Origin: Xylocopa sonorina
Lineage: Eukaryota; Arthropoda; Insecta; Hymenoptera; Apidae
Reading direction: 5' to 3'
Assembly: GCF_050948175.1 (NCBI RefSeq)
Contig: NW_027490150.1
Location: forward strand, 1,175,001 to 1,239,000
Length of the DNA: 64,000 nt
Part shown: in pieces, positions 52,161 to 64,000 of the stretch
Layout: each line of letters starts with the position of its first letter
Numbering within the stretch: position 1 is the first letter of the stretch
Position numbers and translations under genes: made by a program
The notes under the pieces: model-generated
Databases searched by the model: none
What the model was told of the DNA's origin: nothing
Seen by the model: only the letters and a program-made list of their open reading frames with translations

Positions 52161-53947
52161 TCGCAAATCATATAATATTTTACCATGAAACATAGAAATG
52201 AGATGCGATATCGCCTTTTAAAAAGCATTAGAAATCTAGTGCTACGATACGTAGACTTCTGCAAACGCTATTTCCTAGCGAGGAAGTGTCGCATTCACAT
52301 TCATTTGAAGTGTAGACGAGGAATACATGACACTTCGCAAATCTTATTATATCTTACTGTGATACATAGAAATGAGATGCGGTATCGCGTTTTAAGAAGC
52401 ATTAGATCTCTATTGCTGCGATACCTAGACATCTGCAGACGCTATTTCCTAGCAAGGAAGTGTCGCATTTACATTCATTTGAAGTGTAGACGAGGAATAC
52501 ATGATACTTCGCAAATCATATTATATCTTAACATGAAACATAGAAATGAGATGCGATATCGCGTTTTAAGAAGCATTAGAAATCTATTGCTACGATACGT
52601 AGACATCTGCAGACGCTATTTCCTTGCGAGGAAGTGTCGCATTTACATTCAATTGAAGTGTAGACGAGGAATACATAGCACTTCGCAAATCATATTATAT
52701 CTTACCATGAAACATAGAAATGAGATGCGATATCGCGTTTTAAGAATCATAAGAACTCTATTGCTACGATACGTAGACATCTGCAAACGCTATTTCCTTA
52801 CAAGGAAGTGTCGCATTTACACGCATTTGAAGTGTAGACGAGGAATACATAACACATCGCAAATCATATTATATCTTACCATGAAACATAGGAATGAGAT
52901 GCGATATCGCGTTTTAAGAAGCATTAGATCTCCATTGCTGCGATACCTAGACATCTGCAGACGCTATTTCCTAGCAAGGAAGTGTCGCATTTACATTCAT
53001 TTGAAGTGTAGACGAGGAATACATAGCACTTCGCAAATCATATTATATCTTACCAAGGAACATAGGAATGAGATGCGATATCGCGTTTTAAGAAGCATTA
53101 GATCTCTATTGCTACGATACCAAGACATCTGCAGACGCTATTTCCTAGCAAGGAAGTGTCGCATTTACATTCATTTGAATCGTAGACGAGGAAAGCATAA
53201 CACTTCGCAATGAATATTATATCTTACCATGTAGCATAGAAATGAGATGCGATATCGCGTTTTAAGTATCATTAGAAATCTATTGCTACGATACGTAGAC
53301 ATCTGCAAACGCTATTTCCTAGCGAGGAAGTGTCGCATTCACATTCATTTGAAGTGTAGACGAGGAATACATAACACTTCGCAAATCATATTATATCTTA
53401 CCATGAAAAATAGAAATGAGATGCGATATCGCGTTTTAAGAAGCATTAGAACTCTACTGCTACGATACGTAGACATCTGCAAACGCTATTTCCTTGCAAG
53501 GAAGTGTCGCATTTACATTCATTTGAATCGTAGGCGAGGAATGCATAACACTTCGCAAATCATATCATATCTTACCATGAAACATAGGAATGAGATGCGG
53601 TTTCGCGTTTTAAGAAGCATTAGATCTCTATTGCTGCGATACCTAGACATCTGCAGACGCTATTTCCTAGCAAGGAAGTGTCGCATTTACATTCATTTGA
53701 AGTGTAGACGAGGAATACATGATACTTCGCAAATCATATTATATCTTAACATGAAACATAGAAATGAGATGCGATATCGCGTTTTAAGAAGCATTAGAAA
53801 TCTATTGCTACGATACGTAGACATCTGCAGGCGCTATTTCCTAGCAGGGAAGTGTCGCATTCACATTCATTTGAAGTGTAGACGAGGAATACATAACACT
53901 TCGCAAATCATATTATATCTTACCATGAAACATAGAAATGAGATGCA
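52160..53947. repeat. Array segment matching 45.6-49.7 kb
   Basis: Starting at 52185 this repeats the GCCTTTTAAAAAGC...CTAGTGCTACG monomer of 45590, then the block types seen before 47157 and after 48897 (the 53247 block start is 4,350 bp, 25 monomers, from 48897). One private change, TCTCCATTGC near 52930, replaces TCTCTATTGC. Confidence 0.75.
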
Positions 53948-56900
53948 ATATCGCGTTTTAAGAATCATAAGAACTCTATTGCTACGATACGTAGACATCT
54001 GCAAACGCTATTTCCTTGCGAGGGAGTGTCGCATTTACATTCATTTGAAGTGTAGACGGGGAATACATGACACTTCGCAAATCATATTATATCTTACCAT
54101 GAAACATAGAAATGAGATGCGATATCGCGTTTTATGAAGCATCAGAAATCCATTGCTACGATACGTAGACATCTGCAAACGCTATTTCCTTGCAAGGAAG
54201 TGTCGCATTTACATTCATTTGAAGTGTAGACGAGGAATACATAACACTTCGCAAATCATATTATACCTTACCATGAAACATAGAAATGAGATGCGATATC
54301 GCGTTTTAAGAATCATAAGAACTCTATTGCTACGATACGTAGACATCTGCAAACGCTATTTCCATGCAAGGGAGTGTCGCATTTACATTCATTTGAAGTG
54401 TAGACGAGGAATACATAATACTTCGCAAATCATATTATACCTTACCATGAAACATAGAAATGAGATGCGATATCGCGTTTTAAGAAGCATTAGAAATATA
54501 TTGCTACGATACATAGACATCTGCAAACGCTATTTCCTTGCAAGGAAGTGTCGCATTTACATTCATTTGAAGTGTTGACGAGGAATACATAACACTTCGC
54601 AAATCATATTATATCTTACCATGAAAAATAGAAATGAGATGCGATATCGCGTTTTAAGAAGCATTGGAACTCTATTGCTACGATACGTAGACATCTGCAA
54701 ACGCTATTTCCTTGCAAGGAAGTGTCGCATTTACATTCATTTGAATCGTAGACGAGGAATGCATAACACTTCGCAAATCATATTATACCTTAACATATAG
54801 AAATGCGATGCGATATCGCGTTTTAAGAAGCATTAGATCTCTATTGCTGCGATACCTAGACATCTGCAGACGCTATTTCCTAGCAAGGAAGTGTCGCATT
54901 TACATTCATTTGAATCGTAGACGAGGAAAGCATAACACTTCGCAATGAATATTATATCTTACCATGTAACATAGAAATGAGATGCGATATCGCGTTTTAA
55001 GTAACATTAGAAATCTATTGCTACGATACGTAGACATCTGCAAACGCTATTTCCTAGCGAGGAAGTGTCGCATTCACATTCATTTGAAGTGTAGACGAGG
55101 AATACATAACACTTCGCAAATCATATTATATCTTACCATGAAAAATAGAAATGAGATGCGATATCGCGTTTTAAGAAGCATTAGAACTCTATTGCTACGA
55201 TACGTAGACATCTGCAAACGCTATTTCCTTGCAAGGTTGTGTCGCATTTACATTCATTTGAATCGTAGACGAGGAATGCATAACACTTCGCAAATCATAT
55301 CATATCTTACCATGAAACATAGGAATGAGATGCGGTATCGCGTTTTAAGAAGCATTAGATCTCTATTGCTGCGATACCTAGACATCTGCAGACGCTATTT
55401 CCTAGCAAGGAAGTGTCGCATTTACATTCATTTGAAGTGTAGACGAGGAATACATGATACTTCGCAAATCATATTATATCTTAACATGAAACATAGAAAT
55501 GAGATGCGATATCGCGTTTTAAGAAGCATTAGAAATCTATTGCTACGATACGTAGACATCTGCAGACGCTATTTCCTAGCAGGAAAGTGTCGCATTCACA
55601 TTCAATTGAAGTGTAGACGAGGAATACATAACACTTCGCAAATCATATTATATCTTACCATGAAACATAGAAATGAGATGCAATATCGCGATTTAAGAAT
55701 CATAAGAACTCTATTGCTACGATACCTAGACATCTGCAGACGCTATTTCCTAGCAAGGAAGTGTCGCATTTACATTCATTTGAATCGTAGACGAGGAATG
55801 TATATCACTTCGCAATGAATATTATATCTTATCATGAAATATAGATATGAGATGCTATATCTCGTTTTAAGAAGCATTTGAACTCTATTGCTACGATACG
55901 TAGACATCTGCAAACGCTATTTCCTTGCAAGCTAGTGTCGCATTTACATTCATTTGAATCGTAGACGAGGAATGCATAACACTTCGCAATGAGTATTTTA
56001 TCTTACCATGAAACATAGAAATGAGATGCGATATCGCGTTTTAAGTAGCATTAGAAATCTATTGCTACGATACGTTGACATCTGCAGACGCTATTACCTT
56101 GCAAGGAAGTGTCGCATTTACATTCATTTGAAGTGTAGACGAGGAATACATGACACTTCGCAAATCATATTATATCTTACCATGAAACATAGAAATGAGA
56201 TGCGATATCGCGTTTTAAGAAGCATCAGAAATCCATTGCTACTATACGTAGACATCTGCAAACGCTATTTCCTTGCAAGGAAGTGTCGCATTTACATTCA
56301 TTTGATGTGTAGACGAGGAATACATAGCACTTCGCAAATCATATTATATCTTACCATGAAACATAGAAATGAGATGCGATATCGCGTTTTTAGAAGCATT
56401 AGAACTTTATTGCTACGATACCTAGACATCTGCAGACGCTACTTCCTTGCAAGGAAGTGACGCGTTTACATTCAATTGAAGTGTAGACGAGGAATACATG
56501 ACACTTCGCAAATATTATTATATCTTACCGTGATACATAGAAATGAGATGCGATATCGCGTTTTTAGAAGCATTAGAACTCTATTGCTACGATACCTAGA
56601 CATCTGCAGACGCTACATCCTTGCAAGGAAGTGTCGCATTTACATTCAATTGAAGTGTAGACGAGGAATACATAGCACTTCGCAAATCATATTATATCTT
56701 ACCATGAAACATAGAAATGAGATGCGATATCGCGTTTTAAGAATCATAAGAACTCTATTGCTACGATACGTAGACATCTGCAAACGCTATTTCCTTACAA
56801 GGAAGTGTCGCATTTACACGCATTTGAAGTGTAGACGAGGAATACGTAACACTTCGCAAATCATATTATATCTTACCATGAAACATAGGAATGAGATGCG

Positions 56901-58292
56901 ATATCGCGTTTTAAGAAGCATTAGTTCTCTATTGCTGCGATACCTAGACATCTGCAGACGCTATTTCCTAGCAAGGAAGTGTCGCATTTACATTCATTTG
57001 AAGTGTAGACGAGGAATACATGATACTTCGCAAATCATATTATACCTTACCATGAAACATAGAAATGAGATGCGATATCGCGTTTTAAGAATCATAAGAA
57101 CTCTATTGCTACGATACGTAGACATCTGCAAACGCTATTTCCTTGCAAGGGAGTGTCGCATTTACATTCATATGAATCGTAGACGAGGAATACATGACAC
57201 TTCGCAAATCTTATTATATCTTACCGTGATACATAGAAATGAGATGCGATATCGCGTTTTAAGAAGCATTAAAACTCTATTGCTACGATACCTAGAAATC
57301 TGCAGACGCTATTTCCTTGCAAGGAAGTGTCGCATTTACATTCATTTGAAGTGTAGACGAGGAATACATAGCACTTCGCAAATCATAGTATATCTTACCA
57401 TGAAACATAGAAATGAGATGCGATATCGCGTTTTAGGAATCATAAGAACTCTATTGCTACGATACGTAGACATCTGCAAACGCTATTTCCTTACAAGGAA
57501 GTGTCGCATTTACACGCATTTGAAGTGTAAACGAGGAATACATAACACTTCGCAAATCATATTATACCTTACCATGAAACATAGAAATGAGATGTGATAT
57601 CGCGTTTTAAGAAGCATTAGAACTCTATTGCTACGATACGTAGACATCTGCAAACGCTATTTCCTTGCAAGGAAGTGTCGCATTTACATTCATTTGAATC
57701 GTAGACGAGGAATGCATAACACTTCGCAAATCATATTATATCTTACCATGAAACATAGAAATGAGATGCGATATCGCGTTCTAAAAAGCATTAGAACTCT
57801 ATTGCTACGATACGTAGACATCTGCAGACGCTATTTCCTAGCAAGGAAGTGTCGCATTTACATTCATTTGAAGTGTAGACGAGGAATACATGACACTTCG
57901 CAAATCATATTATATCCTACCATGAAACATAGAAATGAGATGCGATATCGCGTTTTTAGAAGCATTAGAAATCTATTGCTACGATACGTAGACATCTGCA
58001 AACGCTATTTCCTAGCGAGGAAGTGTCGCATTCACATTCATTTGAAGTCTAGACGAGGAATACATTACACTTCGCAAATCATATTATATCTTACCGTGAT
58101 ACATAGAAATGAGATGCGATATTGCGTTTTAAGAAGCATTAGAACTCTATTGCTACGATACCTAGACATCTGCAGACGCTATTTCCTTGCAAGGAAGTGT
58201 CGCATTTACATTCATTTGAAGTGTAGACGAGGAATACATGACACTTCGCAAATCATATTATATCTTACCATGAAACATAGAAATGAGATGCG
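53948..58292. repeat. 25-monomer higher-order repeat, copy 1 (4,345 bp)
   Basis: This copy is directly followed by copy 2 at 58293-62637. Many marks keep an offset of 4,345 bp (25 x 174 - 5): 54153/58498, 54982/59327, 56008/60353, 56476/60821 and 57628/61973. The -5 is a deletion variant in both copies (CTTAACATATAGAAATGCG near 54790 and 59135). Frame breaks are shared, for example GTTTTATGAAGC, TGTTGACG and AAGTGACGC. Confidence 0.9.
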
Positions 58293-61200
58293 ATATCGCG
58301 TTTTAAGAATCATAAGAACTCTATTGCTACGATACGTAGACATCTGCAAACGCTATTTCCTTGCGAGGGAGTGTCGCATTTACATTCATTTGAAGTGTAG
58401 ACGGGGAATACATGACACTTCGCAAATCATATTATATCTTACCATGAAACATAGAAATGAGATGCGATATCGCGTTTTATGAAGCATCAGAAATCCATTG
58501 CTACGATACGTAGACATCTGCAAACGCTATTTCCTTGCAAGGAAGTGTCGCATTTACATTCATTTGAAGTGTAGACGAGGAATACATAACACTTCGCAAA
58601 TCATATTATACCTTACCATGAAACATAGAAATGAGATGCGATATCGCGTTTTAAGAATCATAAGAACTCTATTGCTACGATACGTAGACATCTGCAAACG
58701 CTATTTCCATGCAAGGGAGTGTCGCATTTACATTCATTTGAAGTGTAGACGAGGAATACATAATACTTCGCAAATCATATTATACCTTACCATGAAACAT
58801 AGAAATGAGATGCGATATCGCGTTTTAAGAAGCATTAGAAATATATTGCTACGATACATAGACATCTGCAAACGCTATTTCCTTGCAAGGAAGTGTCGCA
58901 TTTACATTCATTTGAAGTGTTGACGAGGAATACATAACACTTCGCAAATCATATTATATCTTACCATGAAAAATAGAAATGAGATGCGATATCGCGTTTT
59001 AAGAAGCATTGGAACTCTATTGCTACGATACGTAGACATCTGCAAACGCGATTTCCTTGCAAGGAAGTGTCGCATTTACATTCATTTGAATCGTAGACGA
59101 GGAATGCATAACACTTCGCAAATCATATTATACCTTAACATATAGAAATGCGATGCGATATCGCGTTTTAAGAAGCATTAGATCTCTATTGCTGCGATAC
59201 CTAGACATCTGCAGACGCTATTTCCTAGCAAGGAAGTGTCGCATTTACATTCATTTGAATCGTAGACGAGGAAAGCATAACACTTCGCAATGAATATTAT
59301 ATCTTACCATGTAACATAGAAATGAGATGCGATATCGCGTTTTAAGTAACATTAGAAATCTATTGCTACGATACGTAGACATCTGCAAACGCTATTTCCT
59401 AGCGAGGAAGTGTCGCATTCACATTCATTTGAAGTGTAGACGAGGAATACATAACACTTCGCAAATCATATTATATCTTACCATGAAAAATAGAAATGAG
59501 ATGCGATATCGCGTTTTAAGAAGCATTAGAACTCTATTGCTACGATACGTAGACATCTGCAAACGCTATTTCCTTGCAAGGTTGTGTCGCATTTACATTC
59601 ATTTGAATCGTAGACGAGGAATGCATAACACTTCTCAAATCATATCATATCTTACCATGAAACATAGGAATGAGATGCGGTATCGCGTTTTAAGAAGCAT
59701 TAGATCTCTATTGCTGCGATACCTAGACATCTGCAGACGCTATTTCCTAGCAAGGAAGTGTCGCATTTACATTCATTTGAAGTGTAGACGAGGAATACAT
59801 GATACTTCGCAAATCATATTATATCTTAACATGAAACATAGAAATGAGATGCGATATCGCGTTTTAAGAAGCATTAGAAATCTATTGCTACGATACGTAG
59901 ACATCTGCAGACGCTATTTCCTAGCAGGAAAGTGTCGCATTCACATTCATTTGAAGTGTAGACGAGGAATACATAACACTTCGCAAATCATATTATATCT
60001 TACCATGAAACATAGAAATGAGATGCAATATCGCGATTGAAGAATCATAAGAACTCTATTGCTACGATACCTAGACATCTGCAGACGCTATTTCCTAGCA
60101 AGGAAGTGTCGCATTTACATTCATTTGAATCGTAGACGAGGAATGTATATCACTTCGCAATGAATATTATATCTTATCATGAAACATAGATATGAGATGC
60201 TATATCTCGTTTTAAGAAGCATTTGAACTCTATTGCTACGATACGTAGACATCTGCAAACGCTATTTCCTTGCAAGCTAGTGTCGCATTTACATTCATTT
60301 GAATCGTAGACGAGGAATGCATAACACTTCGCAATGAGTATTTTATCTTACCATGAAACATAGAAATGAGATGCGATATCGCGTTTTAAGTAGCATTAGA
60401 AATCTATTGCTACGATACGTTGACATCTGCAGACGCTATTACCTTGCAAGGAAGTGTCGCATTTACATTCATTTGAAGTGTAGACGAGGAATACATGACA
60501 CTTCGCAAATCATATTATATCTTACCATGAAACATAGAAATGAGATGCGATATCGCGTTTTAAGAAGCATCAGAAATCCATTGCTACTATACGTAGACAT
60601 CTGCAAACGCTATTTCCTTGCAAGGAAGTGTCGCATTTACATTCATTTGATGTGTAGACGAGGAATACATAGCACTTCGCAAATCATATTATATCTTACC
60701 ATGAAACATAGAAATGAGATGCGATATCGCGTTTTTAGAAGCATTAGAACTTTATTGCTACGATACCTAGACATCTGCAGACGCTACTTCCTTGCAAGGA
60801 AGTGACGCGTTTACATTCAATTGAAGTGTAGACGAGGAATACATGACACTTCGCAAATATTATTATATCTTACCATGAAACATAGAAATGAGATGCGATA
60901 TCGCGTTTTAAGAAGCATCAGAAATCCATTGCTACGATACGTAGACATCTGCAAACGCGATTTCCTTGCAAGGAAGTGTCGCATTTACATTCATTTGAAG
61001 TGTAGACGAGGAATACATAACACTTCGCAAATCATATTATATCTTACCATGAAAAATAGAAATGAGATGCGATATCGCGTTTTAAGAAGCATTAGAACTC
61101 TATTGCTACGATACGTAGACATCTGCAAACGCTATTTCCTTACAAGGAAGTGTCGCATTTACACGCATTTGAAGTGTAGACGAGGAATACATAACACTTC

Positions 61201-62637
61201 GCAAATCATATTATATCTTACCATGAAACATAGGAATGAGATGCGATATCGCGTTTTAAGAAGCATTAGTTCTCTATTGCTGCGATACCTAGACATCTGC
61301 AGACGCTATTTCCTAGCAAGGAAGTGTCGCATTTACATTCATTTGAAGTGTAGACGAGGAATACATGATACTTCGCAAATCATATTATACCTTACCATGA
61401 AACATAGAAATGAGATGCGATATCGCGTTTTAAGAATCATAAGAACTCTATTGCTACGATACGTAGACATCTGCAAACGCTATTTCCTTGCAAGGGAGTG
61501 TCGCATTTACATTCATATGAATCGTAGACGAGGAATACATGACACTTCGCAAATCTTATTATATCTTACCGTGATACATAGAAATGAGATGCGATATCGC
61601 GTTTTAAGAAGCATTAAAACTCTATTGCTACGATACCTAGAAATCTGCAGACGCTATTTCCTTGCAAGGAAGTGTCGCATTTACATTCATTTGAAGTGTA
61701 GACGAGGAATACATAGCACTTCGCAAATCATAGTATATCTTACCATGAAACATAGAAATGAGATGCGATATCGCGTTTTAGGAATCATAAGAACTCTATT
61801 GCTACGATACGTAGACATCTGCAAACGCTATTTCCTTACAAGGAAGTGTCGCATTTACACGCATTTGAAGTGTAAACGAGGAATACATAACACTTCGCAA
61901 ATCATATTATACCTTACCATGAAACATAGAAATGAGATGTGATATCGCGTTTTAAGAAGCATTAGAACTCTATTGCTACGATACGTAGACATCTGCAAAC
62001 GCTATTTCCTTGCAAGGAAGTGTCGCATTTACATTCATTTGAATCGTAGACGAGGAATGCATAACACTTCGCAAATCATATTATATCTTACCATGAAACA
62101 TAGAAATGAGATGCGATATCGCGTTCTAAAAAGCATTAGAACTCTATTGCTACGATACGTAGACATCTGCAGACGCTATTTCCTAGCAAGGAAGTGTCGC
62201 ATTTACATTCATTTGAAGTGTAGACGAGGAATACATGACACTTCGCAAATCATATTATATCCTACCATGAAACATAGAAATGAGATGCGATATCGCGTTT
62301 TTAGAAGCATTAGAAATCTATTGCTACGATACGTAGACATCTGCAAACGCTATTTCCTAGCGAGGAAGTGTCGCATTCATATTCATTTGAAGTCTAGACG
62401 AGGAATACATTACACTTCGCAAATCATATTATATCTTACCGTGATACATAGAAATGAGATGCGATATTGCGTTTTAAGAAGCATTAGAACTCTATTGCTA
62501 CGATACCTAGACATCTGCAGACGCTATTTCCTTGCAAGGAAGTGTCGCATTTACATTCATTTGAAGTGTAGACGAGGAATACATGACACTTCGCAAATCA
62601 TATTATATCTTACCATGAAACATAGAAATGAGATGCG
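58293..62637. repeat. 25-monomer higher-order repeat, copy 2 (4,345 bp)
   Basis: Partner of 53948-58292. Private single-base changes include ACGCGATTTCC (59047), CTTCTCAAATC (59632), GCGATTGAAG (60034, an in-frame TGA) and TTCATATTC (62376). About 60874-61090 is replaced by sequence of a different subtype with no length change; see the separate entry. Confidence 0.9.
60874..61090. repeat. Replaced patch inside 25-mer copy 2
   Basis: Copy 1 (about 56529-56745) has CCGTGATACATAG, GTTTTTAGAAGC, CCTAGACATC, TACATCC, TTCAATTG and CATAGCACTTCG. Copy 2 has ACCATGAAACATAG, AGCATCAGAAATCC, CGTAGACATC, ACGCGATTTCC, TTCATTTG, CATAACACTTCG and ATGAAAAATAG. Identity resumes on both sides at the same 4,345-bp offset. 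The inserted type resembles 41230-41450, which has the rare ACGCGATTTCC followed by ATGAAAAATAG. A gene-conversion tract is the simplest reading. Confidence 0.7.
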
Positions 62638-64000
62638 ATATCGCGTTTTAAGAAGCATAAGAAATCTATTGCTACGATACGTAGACATCTGCAAACGCTA
62701 TTTCCTAGCGAGGAAGTGTCGCATTCACATTCATTTGAAGTGTAGACGAGGAATACATGACACGTCGCAAATCTTATTATATCTTACCGTGATACATAGA
62801 AATGAGATGCGATATCGCGTTTTAAGAAGCATTAGAACTCTATTGCTACGATACCTAGACATCTGCAGACGCTATTTCCTTGCAAGGAAGTGTCGCATTT
62901 ACATTCAATTGAAGTGTAGACGAGGAATACATAGCACTTCGCACATCGTATTATATCTTACCATGAAACATAGAAATGAGATGCGATATCGCGTTTTAAG
63001 AATCATAAGAACTCTATTGCTACGATACCAAGACATCTGCAAACGCTATTTCCTTGCAAGGAAGCGTCGCATTTACATTCATTTGAATCGTAGACGAGGA
63101 ATACGTGGCACTTCGCAAATCATATTTTATCTTACCATGAAACATAGAAATGAGATGCGATATCGCGTTTTAAGAATCATAAGAACTCTATTGCTACGAT
63201 ACGTAGACATCTGCAAACGCTATTTCCATGCAAGGGAGTGTCGCATTTACATTCATTTGAATCGTAGACGAGGAATGCACAACACTTCGCAATGAATATT
63301 ATATCTTACCATGAAACATAGAAATGAGATGCGATATCGCGTTTTAAGTAGCATTAGAAATCTGTTGCTACGATACGTAGACATCTGCAAACGCTATTTC
63401 CTAGCGAGGAAGTGTCGCATTCACATTCATTTGAAGTGTAGACGAGGAATACATAACACTTCGCAAATCATATTATATCTTACCATGAAACATAGAAATG
63501 AGATGCAATATCGCGATTTAAGAATCATAAGAACTCTATTGCTACGATACGCAGACATCTGCAAACGCCATTTCCTTGCAAGGAAGTGTCGCATTTACAT
63601 TCATTTGAAGTGTAGACGAGGAATACATGACACTTCGCAAATCATATTATATCTTACCATGAAACATAGAAATGAGATGCGATATCGCGTTTTAAGAAGC
63701 ATTAGAAATCTATTGCTACGATACGTAGACATCTGCAAACGCTATTTCCTAGCGAGGAAGTGTCGCATTCACATTCATTTGAAGTGTAGACGAGGAATAC
63801 ATGACACTTCGCAAATCATATTATATCTTACCGTGATACATAGAAATGAGATGCGATATCGCGTTTTAAGAAGCATTAGAACTCTATTGCTACGATACGT
63901 AGACATCTGCAAACGCTATTTCCTAGCGAGGAGGTGTCGCATTCACATTCATTTGAAGTGTAGACGAGGAATACATGACAATTCGCAAATCATATTATAT
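62638..64000. repeat. Right end of the window, still satellite
   Basis: The array continues to the last base with no sign of an edge. From 63311 onward the monomers match 49749-50438 in order at 13,562 bp (78 monomers minus the two 5-bp deletions between). They include GTAGCATTAGAAATCTGTTGC and GATGCAATATCGCGATTTAAG. A further copy of the 50-kb block therefore probably continues past the window. Confidence 0.85.

Larger units (their letters stand above)
2540..64000. repeat. 174-bp satellite array, main body (~353 monomers)
   Basis: Continuous head-to-tail tandem array with no spacer and no inverted monomer. The consensus monomer is 174 bp and about 37% GC. Conserved landmarks in order are ATGAAACATAGAAATGAG, the palindrome GCGATATCGC, GTTTTAAGAAGCATTAGA, CTACGATACGTAGACATC, CGCTATTTCC, AAGTGTCGCATT, CATTTGAAGTGTAGACGAGG, ACACTTCGCAAATC and ATTATATCTTACC. 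Diagnostic subtype sites include GTAGAC/CTAGAC/CAAGAC, CTGCAAACG/CTGCAGACG, AGAACTC/AGAAATC/AGATCTC and GAAGTG/GAATCG. Nine small indels account for the whole -21 bp phase drift between 2707 and 63934. The unit length is close to a nucleosome repeat, as in many centromeric satellites, but a centromeric role is inference. I do not recognise the family by name. Confidence 0.97.

Noticed and set aside
7544..63295. Dozens of forward open frames as separate genes
   Set aside because: All are the same 58-codon repeat frame, cut wherever a monomer variant carries a stop or indel. They have no distinct starts, ends or domains.
2540..64000. A CRISPR array
   Set aside because: The repeats abut with no unique spacers and the unit is 174 bp. 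It is a satellite.
2540..64000. A CENP-B box (NTTCGNNNNANNCGGGN)
   Set aside because: The closest stretch is CTTCGCAAATCATATTA, which lacks the required A and the CGGG core.
1..64000. tRNA, rRNA or bacterial operon features
   Set aside because: No cloverleaf, rRNA core motif, ribosome-binding-site pattern or gene-dense layout is seen. The content is tandem repeat throughout.

Overview
This window is essentially one object: a tandem satellite DNA array with a 174-bp monomer. It fills positions 1-890 and 2540-64000 (about 358 monomers) and runs off both ends of the window. The only other sequence is a 1,649-bp insertion at 891-2539 with the structure of a solo LTR of a retrotransposon. I see no gene, tRNA, rRNA, CRISPR array or operon. 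A satellite of this size carrying an LTR-type insertion points to a eukaryotic chromosome, most likely a centromeric, pericentromeric or other heterochromatic block. The LTR termini (TGTCACGTCC... / ...GACGTTACA) would suit a Ty3-like element of an insect, but that taxonomic guess is inference only.

The consensus monomer is 174 bp and about 37% GC (64 of 174, counted by hand on a consensus read from the array). Because 174 = 3 x 58, one forward frame stays open through many monomers. This yields very long open frames, the longest at 22083-36050 (4,655 codons), which read as a 58-residue basic repeat. I interpret these as by-products of the monomer length, not genes. Subtype differences fall mostly at codon positions 1 and 2. 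Some lineages carry stops or frameshifts. The frames begin and end wherever such variants occur.

Monomer length is very stable. From 2707 to 63934 the phase shifts by exactly -21 bp, and nine small indels explain all of it: -1 near 9448, +1 near 10182, +1 near 10705, -5 near 11130, -5 near 13910, -1 near 15530, -1 near 18313, -5 near 54793 and -5 near 59140.

Layout: 1-890 is a diverged array edge. 891-2539 is the LTR-like insertion, flanked by a 4-bp ATTC duplication. 2540 to about 8170 is diverged array and includes a 12-monomer duplication whose second copy preserves the empty insertion site. About 8174-22080 is a patchwork of 3-, 8- and 16-monomer duplications. 24273-35756 is a 33-monomer unit (5,742 bp) present twice in tandem. 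Segments starting near 21,900 and 36,000 are copies 81 monomers apart. About 37,740-41,300 is built on a 4-monomer (696-bp) higher-order repeat. About 42,250-53,900 holds nested 7-, 10-, 25- and 39-monomer repeats. 53948-62637 is a 25-monomer unit (4,345 bp) in tandem, with one short replaced patch. The last 700 bp repeat the block at 49749. The main biology here is satellite evolution by unequal exchange and gene conversion.
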